Positions 30,080 through 41,987 of a stretch of 64,000 bases of DNA are shown one piece after another. The number at the start of each line of letters is the position of its first letter. Within the stretch, counting starts at the first letter, position 1. The notes under the pieces were generated by a model. It saw only the letters and a list, made by a program, of their open reading frames with translations. It had not been told where the DNA came from and ran no database searches. Made by a program: the position numbers and the translations under genes. The stretch is taken from the NCBI GenBank assembly GCA_963377175.1, contig CAUJNA010000833.1, forward strand, positions 81,898 to 145,897. Direction: 5' to 3'. This DNA comes from Effrenium voratum (taxonomy: Eukaryota; Sar; Dinophyceae; Suessiales; Symbiodiniaceae).

Positions 30080-31340
30080 AGGAAGACAACAGGCCAGCCG
30101 CCAACCGCCAAAAATAGGGGAGGGGTCTTGCCCAAACGGGAGGGGTCGTGCCCGGAAGCACCGACAAAAATCAGCCCACGTCTCCGCATCATCCAAACCG
30201 GCGCAAACGTGCAAAACCCACAAACAGAAAACAGCCCGAAGTAAGGCCGGAGCGGTACCTGGGAGCACCGTTCGGGTTGGACAAAAACACAGAAAAAACA
30301 CCTCCGGGAGCCCTCAAGACCAAAAGGCTCAAAACAAAAAGACTGCGGCAATTCACTTTACGGGGGTTATCCCCGGGGGGTCGGGAGTTTTAGCGACCGG
30401 GGGCTATGCAAAAACCAAATGCATCACCAGTCATCATCCCCCATCAAACCCCCCCTGCCAGAACAGAGGAGAACACAAGAGACGGTTTCAAGGCCTGCGC
30501 ACGCGTACGCGGATCAATCTCCGCGCAACCCCGGCCATGGTGTATCCTCGGGTCAATCCCTTCGGATCGCGTGCTCAGGGCATGAAACTGTCTCTTCTGA
30601 TCCCCCTCTTCTAGCAAATGAAAGTCAACCTCAGAACAACACTCCCTTCGCACGGCGCCTGCAGTACGACGGCGCGCTCTCGATTCTGCGTTCCACCGCG
30701 TGAAGCAGCTCCAGGGGTCATATCCCAATAGGCCGGCAGGCCGGCAGACAGACGCGCAAGCAAGAAAGCACGCGGACAAGCCATCGCCCGGGCAGGAAGC
30801 AAGCGAGGAAACAAGAAAACCGGCAGGGCAGGCTGGCAGGACAGCGCGCAGGCAGGCAACAGGCAAGCAAAAAAGCAGGCGCGCAACAGGCGCCAGGCAG
30901 ACAAGCAGTCGCACAGGAAGGCAAGCGAACAGACATGGTGTCGGGTGGCAAGTTGTGATCTTGACGCACAGCGGGCGGCGGGTGTCGGCGGCTATGATGT
31001 CTGACACTCCGTGCTGTGATGTCTGCGCGCGGTGATGTCTGACATTTGGGTGTCTGACTTTGTGCTTGGATGTCTGAATTTCTCTTCGCTGTTTCAACAT
31101 CACCCCACTCAAAGCAGCACCCTGTAGATACGGTTTTCCAAACAAAGAATTTTCCGACCAGCTTTTTGGGAAGCAGAATGAACCCTCCAAACCACCCCAG
31201 CGCCTATTTATTTGGGCCTTTCAACCCAATAACTTTCTGCTGGGGAACGATTGAGGGCACGGCCTCCCGCTGGGGCTCTCAGACCGCCAAAAACGGCTGG
31301 CCATGAGCCAGCGCGTCCCGCTTCAGCTCCGCAATCTCGA
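30080..31340 (-). repeat. Complex segment of modular repeat, copy B
   Basis: Reverse complement of the complex segments of A and C. Landmarks: GGGGTTATCCCCGGGGGGTC (30363-30382 approx.), CACGGCGCCTGCAGTACGAC, GGCCTTTCAACCCAATAACT. Confidence 0.75.
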
Positions 31341-31379
31341 AGCGCCGCACCGTGGCGCATCGGACAGGCGCAAAACGCC

Positions 31380-31790
31380 GATCTGTCTGTGTGTGTGTGT
31401 GTCTGTGTGTGTGTCCGTTTTTGGGAAGGAAGTCCCCAAAAAAGGAAAGAAACCCAGGCACATACAGGAACGTCGCAAAAAAAGGAAGGGACACACTGCC
31501 AACGCCCGAGATCCCCAAAAAAGAAAAGAAACACCCCCAAAACGCAGCCAAGTCTCCGCAGACCCCGTGCAGCCCGAGCACCGCAGACCTCGGGGTCTAC
31601 CTCAGAGACCAGCATACAGGCAAGTCCCCAAACAAAAAAAATTAACCACTACCAATAGGCAGCCCGAATATCCGCAGACCCCGCAGTTGCCTCAGAGGCC
31701 GACATACCGGAAAATCCAAAAAATGCAAAGGAACGCTGCCCAAAAAGGAGAGAATCTCGGGGTCTACCTCAAAGGCCAACACACAGGACA
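31380..31790 (-). repeat. Irregular minisatellite, copy B
   Basis: Short version of the GGTAGACCCCG minisatellite in reverse, starting with a GTGT tract (31387-31410). Confidence 0.7.
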
Positions 31791-31799
31791 GGGGGCGGC

Positions 31800-31992
31800 G
31801 CCGGGGGCCTTCCGGGGTAGCATGTCGCCGCTAGGCAATTAGCCTGCTAGCTATAGGGGCTGCGCCCGGGTGCTGCCGACCCTCGCCGCTTGGTCGTGAC
31901 GCGCCGCCTAGATCCGGCACCTCTGCATCACCAGCTGTTTTGCTTGCCTGTGGGAAACCCTCGCAAAACATCGCGTATATGCAGGGTTTAGG
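31800..31992 (-). repeat. Module M4, copy in B
   Basis: AGGCAATTAGCCTGCTAGCT and CGCGTATATGCAGGGTTTAG, reverse of 21736-21955. It stops at GGCC and the 38-bp satellite starts at once. Confidence 0.8.
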
Positions 31993-34361
31993 CCCCGTAA
32001 TTCTGCGGAGGCTAAATTGAGTACGATCTGACTGTAATTTCTGCGGAGACTAAAATTGGTTACGATCTCACAGTAATTCAGCGGAGACTAAAATTGACGC
32101 GATCGGACCGAAAATTCTGTGGAGACTAAGATTGATGACGATCTGACCGTAATTTCTGCGGAAACTAAAATTGATGACGATCTGACCGTAACTCTGTGGA
32201 GATTTAAATTGATGACGATCTGACCGGAATTCTGCGGAGACTAAAAAAAGATGACGATCTACCTTCACTGATTTCGATATGACCGTAATTCTGCGGAGAC
32301 TAAAACTGATCACGATCTGACCGAAAATTCTGCGGAGAGTAAAATTGATGACGATCTGACCGTAATTTCTGCGGAGACTAAAATTGATTACAATCTGACC
32401 GTAATTCTGCGGAGACTAAAATTGATTACGATCTGACTGTAATTCTGCAGAGACTACAATTGATGACGATCTGACCGTAATTGTTGCGGAGACTAAAATT
32501 GATGACGATCTGACCGTAATTTCTGCGGAGACTAAAATTGATGACGATCTGACCGTAACTCTGTGGAGACTAAAATTGATTACAATCTGACCGTAATTCT
32601 GCGCAGACTAAAACTGATTACGATCTGACCGTAATTCTGCGGTTACAATTGATGACGATCTGACCGTAATTCTGCGGAGACTAGAGTGGATTACGATCTG
32701 ACCGGAATTCTGCGGAGACTGAATTTGATGACGATCGGACCGTAATTCTGCGGAGACCACTTATGATAGTTGATTTCTGTGTTGTTTCATTTGTTCATAT
32801 TTTTCATCGTTTTTCGCCAAAATATTGCAGTCATCATGAAGTTGTTGACGATCTGACCGCAAATGCGGGTTTTTACAAAATTTGACAGAATTTGACAAAC
32901 AATGTCAAAAGGTGTTATTTTCCTGCAGTGAAAATTGATGACGATCTGAATGTAATTTTTGGGGACGTCATAAAAGTTGATGACGATCTGACCGTTATTT
33001 ACGCGGACGTGATGCAAATTGATGACGTCCTGACTGTTTTTTGAGGGGCCGCGATAAAAATTGATGACGAGCTGACCGTAAGTCTGCGGAGACTAAACTT
33101 GATGACGATCTGACCGTAATTCTGCGGAGACTAAAATTGATGACGATCTACTAAAATTTATTACACGATTTGACTGTAATTCAGCGGAGACTACAATTGA
33201 TGACGATCTGACCGTAATTGTTGCGGAGACTAAAATTGATGACGATCTGACCGTAATTTCTGCGGAGACTAAAATTGATGACGATCTGACCGTAACTCTG
33301 TGGAGACTAAAATTGATTACAATCTGACAGTAATTCTGCGGAGACTACTTATGATAGTTGATTACTGTGTTGTTTCATTTGTTCATATTTTTCATCGTTT
33401 TTCGCCGAAATATTGCAGTCATCATGAAGTTGTTGACGATCTGACCGTAAATGCGGGTTTTGACAAAATTTGACAGAATTTGACAAACAATGTCAAAAGG
33501 TGTTATTTTCCTGCGCAGATGAAAATTGATGACGATCTGAATGTCGTTTTTGGGGACGTCATCAAAGTTGATGACAATCTGACCGTTATTTTCGCGGACG
33601 TGATACAAACTGATGGCGGCCTGACCGTAATTTGACGGGGACGCGGTAAAAATTGATGACGATCTAACCGAAATTTCTGCGGAGACGAAAATAGATTACG
33701 ATCTGACCGTAATTCTGCGGAGACTAAAATTGACGATCTGACCGTAATTCTGCGGAGACTAAAATTGATGATGATCTGACCGTAGTTCTGTGGAGACCAA
33801 GATTGATGATTATCTGACCGGAATTCTGCGGAGATGCGCAATTGATGACGATCTGACCGTAATTCTGCGGCGATTAAAATTGATGACGATCTGTCCGTAA
33901 TTTCCGGGGACGTGATAGAATTGTGAACGATCTGACCGTCATTTTGGGGATGTGATAAAAAATTGTGCACGATCTGACCGTAATTTCCGTGACAATCCGG
34001 CGATCACTTCTGCGGAATGACGATCTGACCGTATTTTTTTTTTGGGGGGGGGTGAGAAAATTTGTGAACGATCTGACCGTAATTTCTGCGGAGAGGTAAA
34101 ATTGATGACGATCTGACCGTAATTCTGCGGAGAGGTAAAACTGATGACGATCTGACCGTAATTCCGCGGAGAGGTAAAATTGACGATCTGACCGAAATTC
34201 TGCGGAGGGGTAAAATTGATGACGATCTGACCGAAATTCCGCGGAGAGGTAAAATTGATAACGATCTGCTCGTAATCGGACCGTCGTTCTGCGGAGACTA
34301 AAATTGAGTACGATCTGACCGGAATTCTGCGGAGACTAAATCTTAATTACGATCTGACCGT
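31993..34361 (+). repeat. 38-39 bp satellite array with higher-order repeat
   Basis: About 55-60 degenerate copies of GACGATCTGACCGTAATTCT + GCGGAGACTAAAATTGAT. Two longer interruptions of about 300 bp, starting near 32753 and 33341, are near copies of each other (ATGATAGTTGATT, TTTTTCATCGTTTTTCGCC, TTTGACAAACAATGTCAAAA), giving a higher-order period of about 588 bp. Units of 39 keep a frame open by chance; not coding. Confidence 0.9.
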
Positions 34362-35212
34362 ACCCTAGGGACCCAAGACCGGCCTTTGCAAAGACCCCAA
34401 ATTTCCAGGAACCAAACCTGACCCCTCGAAACTTGAGGTTGTTTGTTTCGGACAGTCCGCCAAAGACCCGTGCGCAAAGAACACCCATGGAGACAGTACT
34501 GGTAACTATTCGGAATTTGCAGGCATCCGCCCCTGCGTTTCTCGTGACTAGGTCTCAGGCCTCACGGAGTTTAAATATCATACGCGGAATGCATGTTCCA
34601 TGTGCATGTGGATGTGCGGCCTTCCATCATAAAATGGTATTGCGTACACATTATTTATACACACATCAATGTATACACATACACATATGCATACATATGC
34701 ATACATATGCATATATAGAGAGATTGTTAACCAGCAAGCAAACAAATAGCGATAACATGAGTCCAGTTGTGTTGCAAATGTTGCGCCATATGGCCGCTTT
34801 GCCGCCGAGTACGCCCATACATCAAAATCAAAACTTAGTCAAGCTCTGCCCATAGCACGACGCCCACCAAAACCAAATCAGTTGTCCGGAGCTCAACTTC
34901 AGGCGCAAGCGTGACGGAAGAGTCAACCACAGAAGTTGCCTGACAGGTCGCGGACTAATAAGCTGCCGAACACATTAAATTGAGATAAGTTCCAAACGTA
35001 TTTAACATAGCCCTTTCGGCACACGCATCGTGAGAACATAGTCAAGTAGCAGTGTCGTAAGCTTGAACCGGTTTGAGTGGTTAAGCTCTAGGACGGAACA
35101 CGCTCAAGGCGCTCGATGGGTAAGAATACGGAGACGCTTCCATTGCCTATCGATCTGATACGAAAATCTACAGCCGAGGTAAAGTTGTCACCTTGCTTAC
35201 AAGTACATATTT
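34362..35212 (+). repeat. Module M9, copy 1
   Basis: Collinear with 35906-36892: CCTAGGGACCCAA, CCGTGCGCAAAGAACACCC, GATGTGCGGCCTTCCATC, AACTTAGTCAAGCTCTGC, AGAAGTTGCCTGACAG, CTTCCATTGCCTATCGATCT. A short CATATGCATA tract lies at 34670-34720. No coding region recognised. Confidence 0.8.
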
Positions 35213-35836
35213 TCTAGGCCTGCGGCCTCTAGCGGCTTCGCCTCTTTGAAGTTCTACCATGTCATGTCATGTTTTTTGTATGAGAAACGTATCCTGTGCT
35301 ATGATATGGCTGGTTAGGTTATTGTTGTTGCCCGCCCAGCCCCAGATGATGCCGGGGATGCCAGCTTTCTGGGGCCCAGCCGGGCCCCAACCCAGAAGGC
35401 TGTCATGGGGTCGCGCACGCGCGCGCGCCAGAGGCCCCACGCAAGCCAGCCCGGAAACGCATATGCAACAAAACACACTAAATAGCAGTCGCGCGCGCGC
35501 ACGCCAGAAGGCCCGAAAACCAACGGGAAAACCAGGACCGCGCAGCACGCGAGCCAGCCGCAGCAAAAGCAGGACAACAGCCCAACGCTCAGCGAAGCAG
35601 TTTTTGGCGGTATTTACAGCGTTTTGTACAGCGAGGACCCAGCATCGACGGCATGCCCGGCAGCGCTTGGCGCCAAAATGCGCAAAAATGAGCCTCGCTT
35701 ATATCCCTCCGATACCTTCTAAAAAACAGTGCTTCATGGGTTGAGAGGCTTTTTGGAAGGAAGTCTTGATGATGCAGACCAAGCCCCGCTGAAGCATCAC
35801 CCAGGCCCAACCCCAGACCCTGATGATGTCAGCCAC
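35213..35836 (+). repeat. Module M3, copy 2
   Basis: Same orientation as 21056-21735; the core at 35588-35747 is almost unchanged. It breaks off at GATGATGTCAGCCACA, the point where copy 1 continues into M4, and goes directly into inverted satellite. Confidence 0.85.
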
Positions 35837-35905
35837 ATTCAGATCGTAACCAATTTTAGTCTCCGCAGAATTACGGTCAGATCGCAGTTGCATTTAGTCT
35901 CCGCA
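35836..35905 (-). repeat. Remnant of the 38-bp satellite, inverted
   Basis: About two units: TTTTAGTCTCCGCAGAATTA then CGGTCAGATCG, the reverse complement of the 31993-34361 unit. It is followed by the M9 start CTAGGGACCC, the same right-hand junction as the main array. Confidence 0.85.
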
Positions 35906-36892
35906 GAAATGCACACCTAGGGACCCAAAACTTTCATATTTTGCGGTCTTGGCAAAGACCCCAAAATTCCAAGGAACCAAGCCTGAAACCTCCAAAATTT
36001 GAGGTTTTTTTGTTTGGGACAGTCCCCGTGCGCAAAGAACACCCGTGCATTCTCGCGACTAAGTTTCAGGCTTCACGGGGTACACACATTTTAAAATCAT
36101 ACACGGAATGTATGTTGCGTATGCATGTTGATGTGCGGCCTTCCATCGTAAAGGAGTATTGCATGCGCATTATATATATATATATATATACACATGTATA
36201 CACATACACATTTGCATGTGCATATATAGATTTTCAACCGGCAAGCAAACCTCTTTGCCGAGTATGCCTATGCATCAAAACCAAAACTTAGTCAAGCTCT
36301 GCTAATGTATAGTTGTAGCTCGCACAGCTGCAACGGGTCAGCCAGGCCGAAGTCATGAAACAGATCTATAGCCGCAAGACACATCGCCGTGTTAGTTGGA
36401 ATATTGGGGTGCACACCTGTACGAGTGGCTTAACATCCATCGCGCCCCTCGTGTGAAGCAAAAACCTACCATACCACGACGCCCGCAAAAACAAAATCAG
36501 TAACTCAATTGCATGCGCAAGCGTGATTGAAGAGTCACTCACAGAAGTTGCCTGACAGAGCTCAAAAACGACGCGCGTCATAAGGGCCCTTACAACGCGT
36601 TTCGAATTTGACCGGTGTTGGCCTTGGCCGGTACACCACAGTACACACATAACATACAAACATGCATTAACTACATACATTACATGACATCCATCGTGAG
36701 AACATAGTCAAGTAGCTATTTGTGGGGGTGTCACAAGCTTGGACTGGTTTGAATGGTTAAGCTCGAGGACGGAACATGCTCAAGGCGCTTGTTGGGTAAT
36801 TAAGAATACGGGAATCATGCTTCCATTGCCTATCGATCTGACTCAGTAATCTGCAGCCGAGGTAGCAAAGTTGTCACCTTGGTTGTAAGTAT
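35906..36892 (+). repeat. Module M9, copy 2
   Basis: See 34362-35212. It differs by an insertion of about 230 bp (36300-36475) and a TATATA run (36170-36188). Confidence 0.8.
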
Positions 36893-37703
36893 ACACTTGC
36901 TTTCGGGAAGAGTCTTCTTAGCTTTAGTTTGTCTTGGCAAAGCAAAAGCTATCTAACTCGACGAAGCATGTGTTGTTGAAGCAGAGCCGAAAGCGGCAAT
37001 TGTGATAGCGACCCTGAAAAATGCATGTTTGATAATGACCCGTATTATGGCTCGCGCCTGGGCGTGGTCCCCAATTTGACCATTTAAATCGATTACGAAT
37101 TGCGCAGCCTTTGTTTCAAGATTTGGTCATAGTTGGCCTAAGTCTCCTGAGCCTTCTGGAGTCTAAACGCCTTCGATACTATAACCAGCATGTCAAGCCA
37201 TCCACGTAGTTTCCGCCAATTTCGCACAAGCTAAGCATCTACCGATATACTGCCTGTGTTGACCCGGGCTGTTCAAAAGTGACAAGTCCAAGCTGAGCTA
37301 TCAAACAAAGACATTACGAATAGTATGGTTCCTGTTTGAACGTTGTGAACGTGACGCCTGACAACCTCACTAATCAGCGTTGTAGAGAAATAAGGCAAGT
37401 TCGAGGTTGCGCCGTAAACCTTTGTTGGGTAGAAAGTAAAACAACCGTCAAAGCGAGGCCACTGTCTTATTATTGGACCACCTTTTTACAACGTCAGATA
37501 CTGGGGAACCATAAGCAAAGGCTCGTAGCCTTGAAGCCTCATAGATTATGCGCGGGAATCAGGTGCGTGAACTATACACACGCAATAAAAGGCCATCCGC
37601 CGCTAAAACAAAGTGAGCACGAGTATCGCACGTGTGTCTTGCTTGTGCGCCTCGAGCGGATAGTCCATGTCCATGAATGGGCTTCGGCGTCGCCCATTTG
37701 CTA
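36893..37703 (+). repeat. Module M2, right copy
   Basis: Reverse complement of 19785-20525. It ends at CGTCGCCCATTTGCTAGG and turns straight into the GAAT array. Confidence 0.8.
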
Positions 37704-39245
37704 GGATGAATGAATGAATGGATGGATGAATGAGTGGATGAATGGGTGCTGAACGGATGAATGAATGAATGAATGAATGAATGAATGAATGAATTAATGA
37801 ATGAATGAATGAATGAAAGGAATGAATGAATGAATGAATGAATGAATGAATGAATGAATGAATGAATGAATGACGTGACGTGACGTGACGTGACGTGACA
37901 TGACATGACATGAATGACATGAATGAAGGACATGACATGAATGAATGAATGAATGAATGAATGAATGAATGAATGAATGAATGAATGAATGAATGAATGA
38001 ATGAATGAATGAATGGATGGATGGATGGATGGATGGATGGATGGATGGATGAATGAATGAATGAACGAACGAACGAGGAAATAAATGAATGAGTGAGTGA
38101 GTGAGTGAATGAAGTGAATGAATGAATGAATGAATGAATGAATGAATGAATGAATGAATGAATGAAGGAAGGAAGGAAGGAAGGAAGGAAGGAATGAATG
38201 AATGGATGGATGGATGGATGGATGGATGCATGAATGAATGCATGCATGAATGAATGAATGAATGAATGAATGAATGAATGAATGAAAGGAATGAATGAAT
38301 GAATGAATGAATGAATGACGTGATGAATGAATGAATGAATGAATGAATGAATGAATGAATGAATGAATGATGAATGAATGAATGAATGAATGAATGAATG
38401 AATGAATGAATGAACGAATGAATGAATGAATGAATGCATGAATGAATGAATGAATGAATGAATGAATGAATTAATGAATGAATGAATGAAATGAATGAAA
38501 TGAATGAAATGAATGAAATGAATGAAATGAATGAAATGAATGAATGAATCAACTGAATGAAATGAATGAAATGAATGAAATGAATGAAATGAATGAAATG
38601 AACGAAATGAACGAAATGAACGAAATGAACGACATGAAATGAACGAAATGAAATGAACGAAATGAACGAAATGAACGAAATGAACGAAATGAACGAAATG
38701 AACGAAATGAATGAAATGAATGAAATGGAATGAAATGGAAGGAAATGAACGAAATGAACGAAATGAACGAAATGAACGAAATGAATGAAATGGAATGAAA
38801 TGGAAGGAAATGGAAGGAAATGGAATGAAATGGACTGAAATGGAATGAAATGGACTGAAATGGACTGAAATGGACTGAAATGGAATGAAATGAAATGAAA
38901 TGAAATGAATGGAAATGGAAATGAAGTGAATGGAAATGGAAATGGAAATGGAAATGGAAATGGAAATGGAAATGGAAATGGAAATGGAAATGGTAATGGG
39001 AATGGGAATGGGAATGGGAATGGGAATGGGAATGGGAATGGAAATGGAAATGGAAGGAAAGGAAAGGAAAGGAAACGAAAGGAAACGAAAGGAAACGAAA
39101 GGAAAGGAAAGGAAACGAAACGAAACGAAACGAAACGAACGAACGAACGAACGAATGAATGGATGGATGGATGGATGGACGGATGGATGGATGAATGGGA
39201 ATTCAACGATTGAAATGAATGAATGCACTGACTGAATGAGTGAGT
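37703..39245 (+). repeat. GAAT array with graded unit change
   Basis: Starts as GAATGAAT, passes through GGAT, GTGA and GAAG sub-blocks, then from about 38485 GAAATGAAT, GAAATGAAC, GAAATGGAAT, GGAAAT (38905-38990), GGGAAT (38990-39040), GGAAAGGAAAC and CGAACGAA. The very long Ser/Phe/His/Ile minus-strand frames here are artefacts of the tetranucleotide. Confidence 0.95.
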
Positions 39246-39261
39246 GAGTGAAGGAAGGAAT

Positions 39262-39509
39262 GAATCAGCCAGTCACTCAATCAATCAATCAATCAATTAA
39301 TCAGTCAATCAACCAAGCAATCAAGCAACCCGAAGAAACAAACACAAAACAAACAAGCCAAACAAACAAGCAATCAAGAAAACATGAATCAAACACACAC
39401 ACACAAACAAGCAAGCAAGCAAGCAAGCAAGCAAACCATCAAACAAACAAACAAACAAGCAAACAAGCAAACAAGCAAACAAGCAGTCAATCAAGCCAAA
39501 AACACACAA

Positions 39510-39601
<92 letters not shown>

Positions 39602-39655
39602 ACAAACAAACAATCAAACAACACAGAACAAACAACCAGCAAACAAACGCCACAC
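39262..39655 (+). repeat. CAAT / CAAG / CAAA tetranucleotide array
   Basis: CAATCAAT, then a pure CAAG run of about 100 bp (39508-39602), then CAAACAAA. It continues the series of sliding tetranucleotides after the GAAT array. Confidence 0.95.
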
Positions 39656-39754
39656 AACTAACAATTGACAACAGCGACAGCAGCAACAACAGCAAGCGCC
39701 AAGCTAAAGGAACGAACAAGAACGAACGCCAACCGTTGAAAATGACAAGTTGCC

Positions 39755-39875
39755 AACAAAGCCCGACAAAATCCGACAAACACCGACAAAAGCCGGCAAG
39801 CCGACAAAAGCCGACAAGCCGACAACAACCGACAAAAGCCGACAAAAGCCGACAGAATCCGTCAAGAGCGCGAAA
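39755..39875 (+). repeat. CCGACAAAAG tandem repeat
   Basis: About nine copies of CCGACAAAAG or a shortened CCGACAAG; same word as 19018-19085 at the other edge of the repeat region. Confidence 0.8.
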
Positions 39876-39879
39876 CTGG

Positions 39880-40470
39880 CCCAAGATGACAAAGCTTTTA
39901 ACAAACTGTTCCCCCACATTCTGTCCCCAAACTCATTTTAATGAGTACGCCTGCAGCCTAAGTGGCAGGTTAGTGGCGGGGATTGAGGTTGTTTATCATA
40001 GTTCTGTGCGTGTTGTTGCTGCGTCTACCGCGGCCACCAAAGCATTGCAAAGGCATTTCCCGTAGATGTCGGCCCCGCGCTTTGGTGCGGCGTCGCAGGC
40101 TTGGACGTTGCCGCTGCTGTCCTTACCTTGCTCAGCCGCGCGCGTAAAGACAAGCGTCGCTCCAGTTTCTTTTTGCCAGATTCTCCACCGAGCAGATGTG
40201 CGTTGCAAAGACCGACTGGGTTTGCGAGCAGGGCTTGCGGTGTAGCGGCAGCTCCCGCGTCTAGTTTCCAAAAGTTTTCGCTGGAGCAACGTATGTGCGC
40301 GGCGCAGCTTCCGTGTCTGTTGCCTGTGGCTCAAGACCTGTTCAATGTTGCGTCTCTTGCGCGCGCGGCAGTGATCGAAGAGCTCAAGCTGCTCTTGTTT
40401 CGGAATGGAGTTCATGAAGATATCCCCACCTGGCTAGGTCCCGCAAGGCTGCCTTGAGGTCAAGCAGATA
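39880..40470. other. Weak reading frames on both strands
   Basis: Frames at 40101-40457 (plus, 118 codons) and 39996-40415 (minus, 139 codons) overlap. GC-rich third positions occur in both. I recognise no domain. At most one can be real. Confidence 0.25.
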
Positions 40471-40473
40471 ACA

Positions 40474-41055
40474 TTGCGCAGCTGCAGCAAGTGTGGAACG
40501 GTGCCAATGAGACGGCCAACCCTGCTGGTGGAGGTTCGCGGTGCGTCGCAGCTGTGCGTGCTTCTCCCGGAGACGCACGGCGGAAGCAGCGCCGTGTTCT
40601 TTCGCAGCGCAAGCGCCCGTTGCACTGCGGTTCTTGGAGACCTACTCTGCCTGGAAGGCTGGCCAGTTTCCACTTTTTTAGGAGGCGCTGGCTTGGCGAC
40701 ATGTGGCAACCTGCTTCGCACGAGCCTTTCTTCTGGCGGTATGTCGGTGGGGACAAGCGCGCGCAATTTCGGCGCAGGTGTGCTTTGTTGCGTGTTCGCC
40801 GTGTCGCCCGGCGCTCCCACGCTATGCTTGCCACCAGTCATCAGGCTGACGCTGGACACTGTAAGCCAAGTTGCAGAAGGGAGGCTTCTCGATGGCATTT
40901 TTCAAGAGAAGAGGCAAGTGTGTTGCGCAAGGCGACGTGGGGCGGCCCACCTTCTGGCACCGATTTTCATTGACGCCTTGCTTGGCAGATTTTGGTCCTG
41001 TTACCCAGGCCATTCGCTTGCGGCTGGCAACCTCAGGAGCAACATGCTGGTTTGA
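40474..41055 (+). CDS. Hypothetical reading frame, possible exon
   Basis: A 193-codon frame with alternating hydrophobic and polar residues (TLLVEVRGASQLCVLLPE, LLCLEGWPVSTFLGGAGL) and GC-rich third positions. A GTAAGC donor-like site follows GGACACT at about 40855-40861. The beginning loosely recalls a ubiquitin-like beta-grasp, but I do not claim it. The competing plus frame 40491-40973 is Arg-rich, typical of a shadow. No start context or neighbour supports it. Confidence 0.3.
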   Translation: MRSCSKCGTVPMRRPTLLVEVRGASQLCVLLPETHGGSSAVFFRSASARCTAVLGDLLCLEGWPVSTFLGGAGLATCGNLLRTSLSSGGMSVGTSARNFGAGVLCCVFAVSPGAPTLCLPPVIRLTLDTVSQVAEGRLLDGIFQEKRQVCCARRRGAAHLLAPIFIDALLGRFWSCYPGHSLAAGNLRSNMLV

Positions 41056-41108
41056 GCGTGTCGAAACCAGGCGGATGGCGGCACACGGGTAGGCGCTGCG
41101 TGCTGGGA

Positions 41109-41182
41109 AGGTGGTCGTTTTTGAACGCGTGTTTTGGCTCGTTTTTGAACGCGTGTTTTGGCTCGTTTTTGAACGCGGTTTT
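41109..41182 (+). repeat. Three copies of TCGTTTTTGAACGCGTGTTT
   Basis: A 26-bp unit repeated almost three times. It is related in sense to the inverted TGTTCGAAAATGATCC repeats 1.35 kb downstream (TTTT-GAAC core). Confidence 0.8.
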
Positions 41183-41354
41183 GCTCAAGTGCATGTGATT
41201 TGCAGCAGCACGGCCATTTTCCAAGTGTCCATGCACACCACGATGAGGCGCACGAACACGCACCACGATGCACGTGTAGCACATGGATGGCGCCGTGCTT
41301 TTGGGAGACAATCGTCAACTGTAGACCCGGGAGCACAAAGCACAAGGAACGCAA

Positions 41355-41985
41355 AGCGACATCATCATCATCACCATCATAATCATCATCGTCGTCAACA
41401 TCATCATCATCATCATCATCATCATTACCATCATCGTCAACATCGTCATCATCACTACCAACAACATCACCATCATCACCATCAACATCATCATCACCAT
41501 CATCAACATCACCACCAACATCTATATCATCATCATCATCATCAACAACACCGTCAACATCACCATCATCACCATCATCATCATCATCATCATCATCATC
41601 ACCATCATCATCACCATTATCATCATCATCAACATCACCATCATCAAAATTATCATCAACATCGTCAACATGAACATCATCACCATCATCATCATCATTA
41701 ACAACATCATCACCATTATCAACATCAACGTCGACATCACCATCATCATCGACATTATCAAAGCCATCGCCATCGACATCCTCATCGGCAACATCAATAT
41801 CATCATCATTAACATCATCACCATCATCATCAACATCATTACCGTCATCATCATCATTATCATCATCATCATCAACATCATCATCATCATCAACATGGTC
41901 AACATAATCATCATCATCATCATCATGACCATCATCATCAACATCGTCATCATCGCTACCAACAACACCGCCATCACCACCAGCG
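41355..41985 (+). repeat. CATCATCACCAT trinucleotide array
   Basis: About 630 bp of CATCAT and CACCAT words with CAACAT variants. Unlike the ATCATC arrays at 20.5 and 27.2 kb it lacks the complex 45-bp words, so it is an independent microsatellite. Confidence 0.9.
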
Positions 41986-41987
41986 CG

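Larger units (their letters stand above)
27200..31992 (-). repeat. Modular repeat, copy B (inverted)
   Basis: Reverse order of copy A: CATCATC array (27200-28375), ACAT array (28430-29890), GGCA tract (29993-30071), complex segment (30080-31340), minisatellite (31380-31790), M4 (31800-31992). It contains parts that A lacks but C has (for example CGCATCGGACAGGCGCAAAA near 31357), so A, B and C have lost different pieces of a common ancestor. Confidence 0.85.

Noticed and set aside
31993..34361. CRISPR-like array
   Set aside because: Units of 38-39 bp follow head to tail without unique spacers; eukaryotic satellite.
37603..39228. 541-codon minus-strand frame rich in His, Ser, Phe and Ile
   Set aside because: Pure consequence of the GAAT-type tetranucleotide array; all frames of such arrays stay open.
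41355..41985. Another copy of the modular repeat's GATGAT array
   Set aside because: It lacks the complex 45-bp words and the flanking modules.
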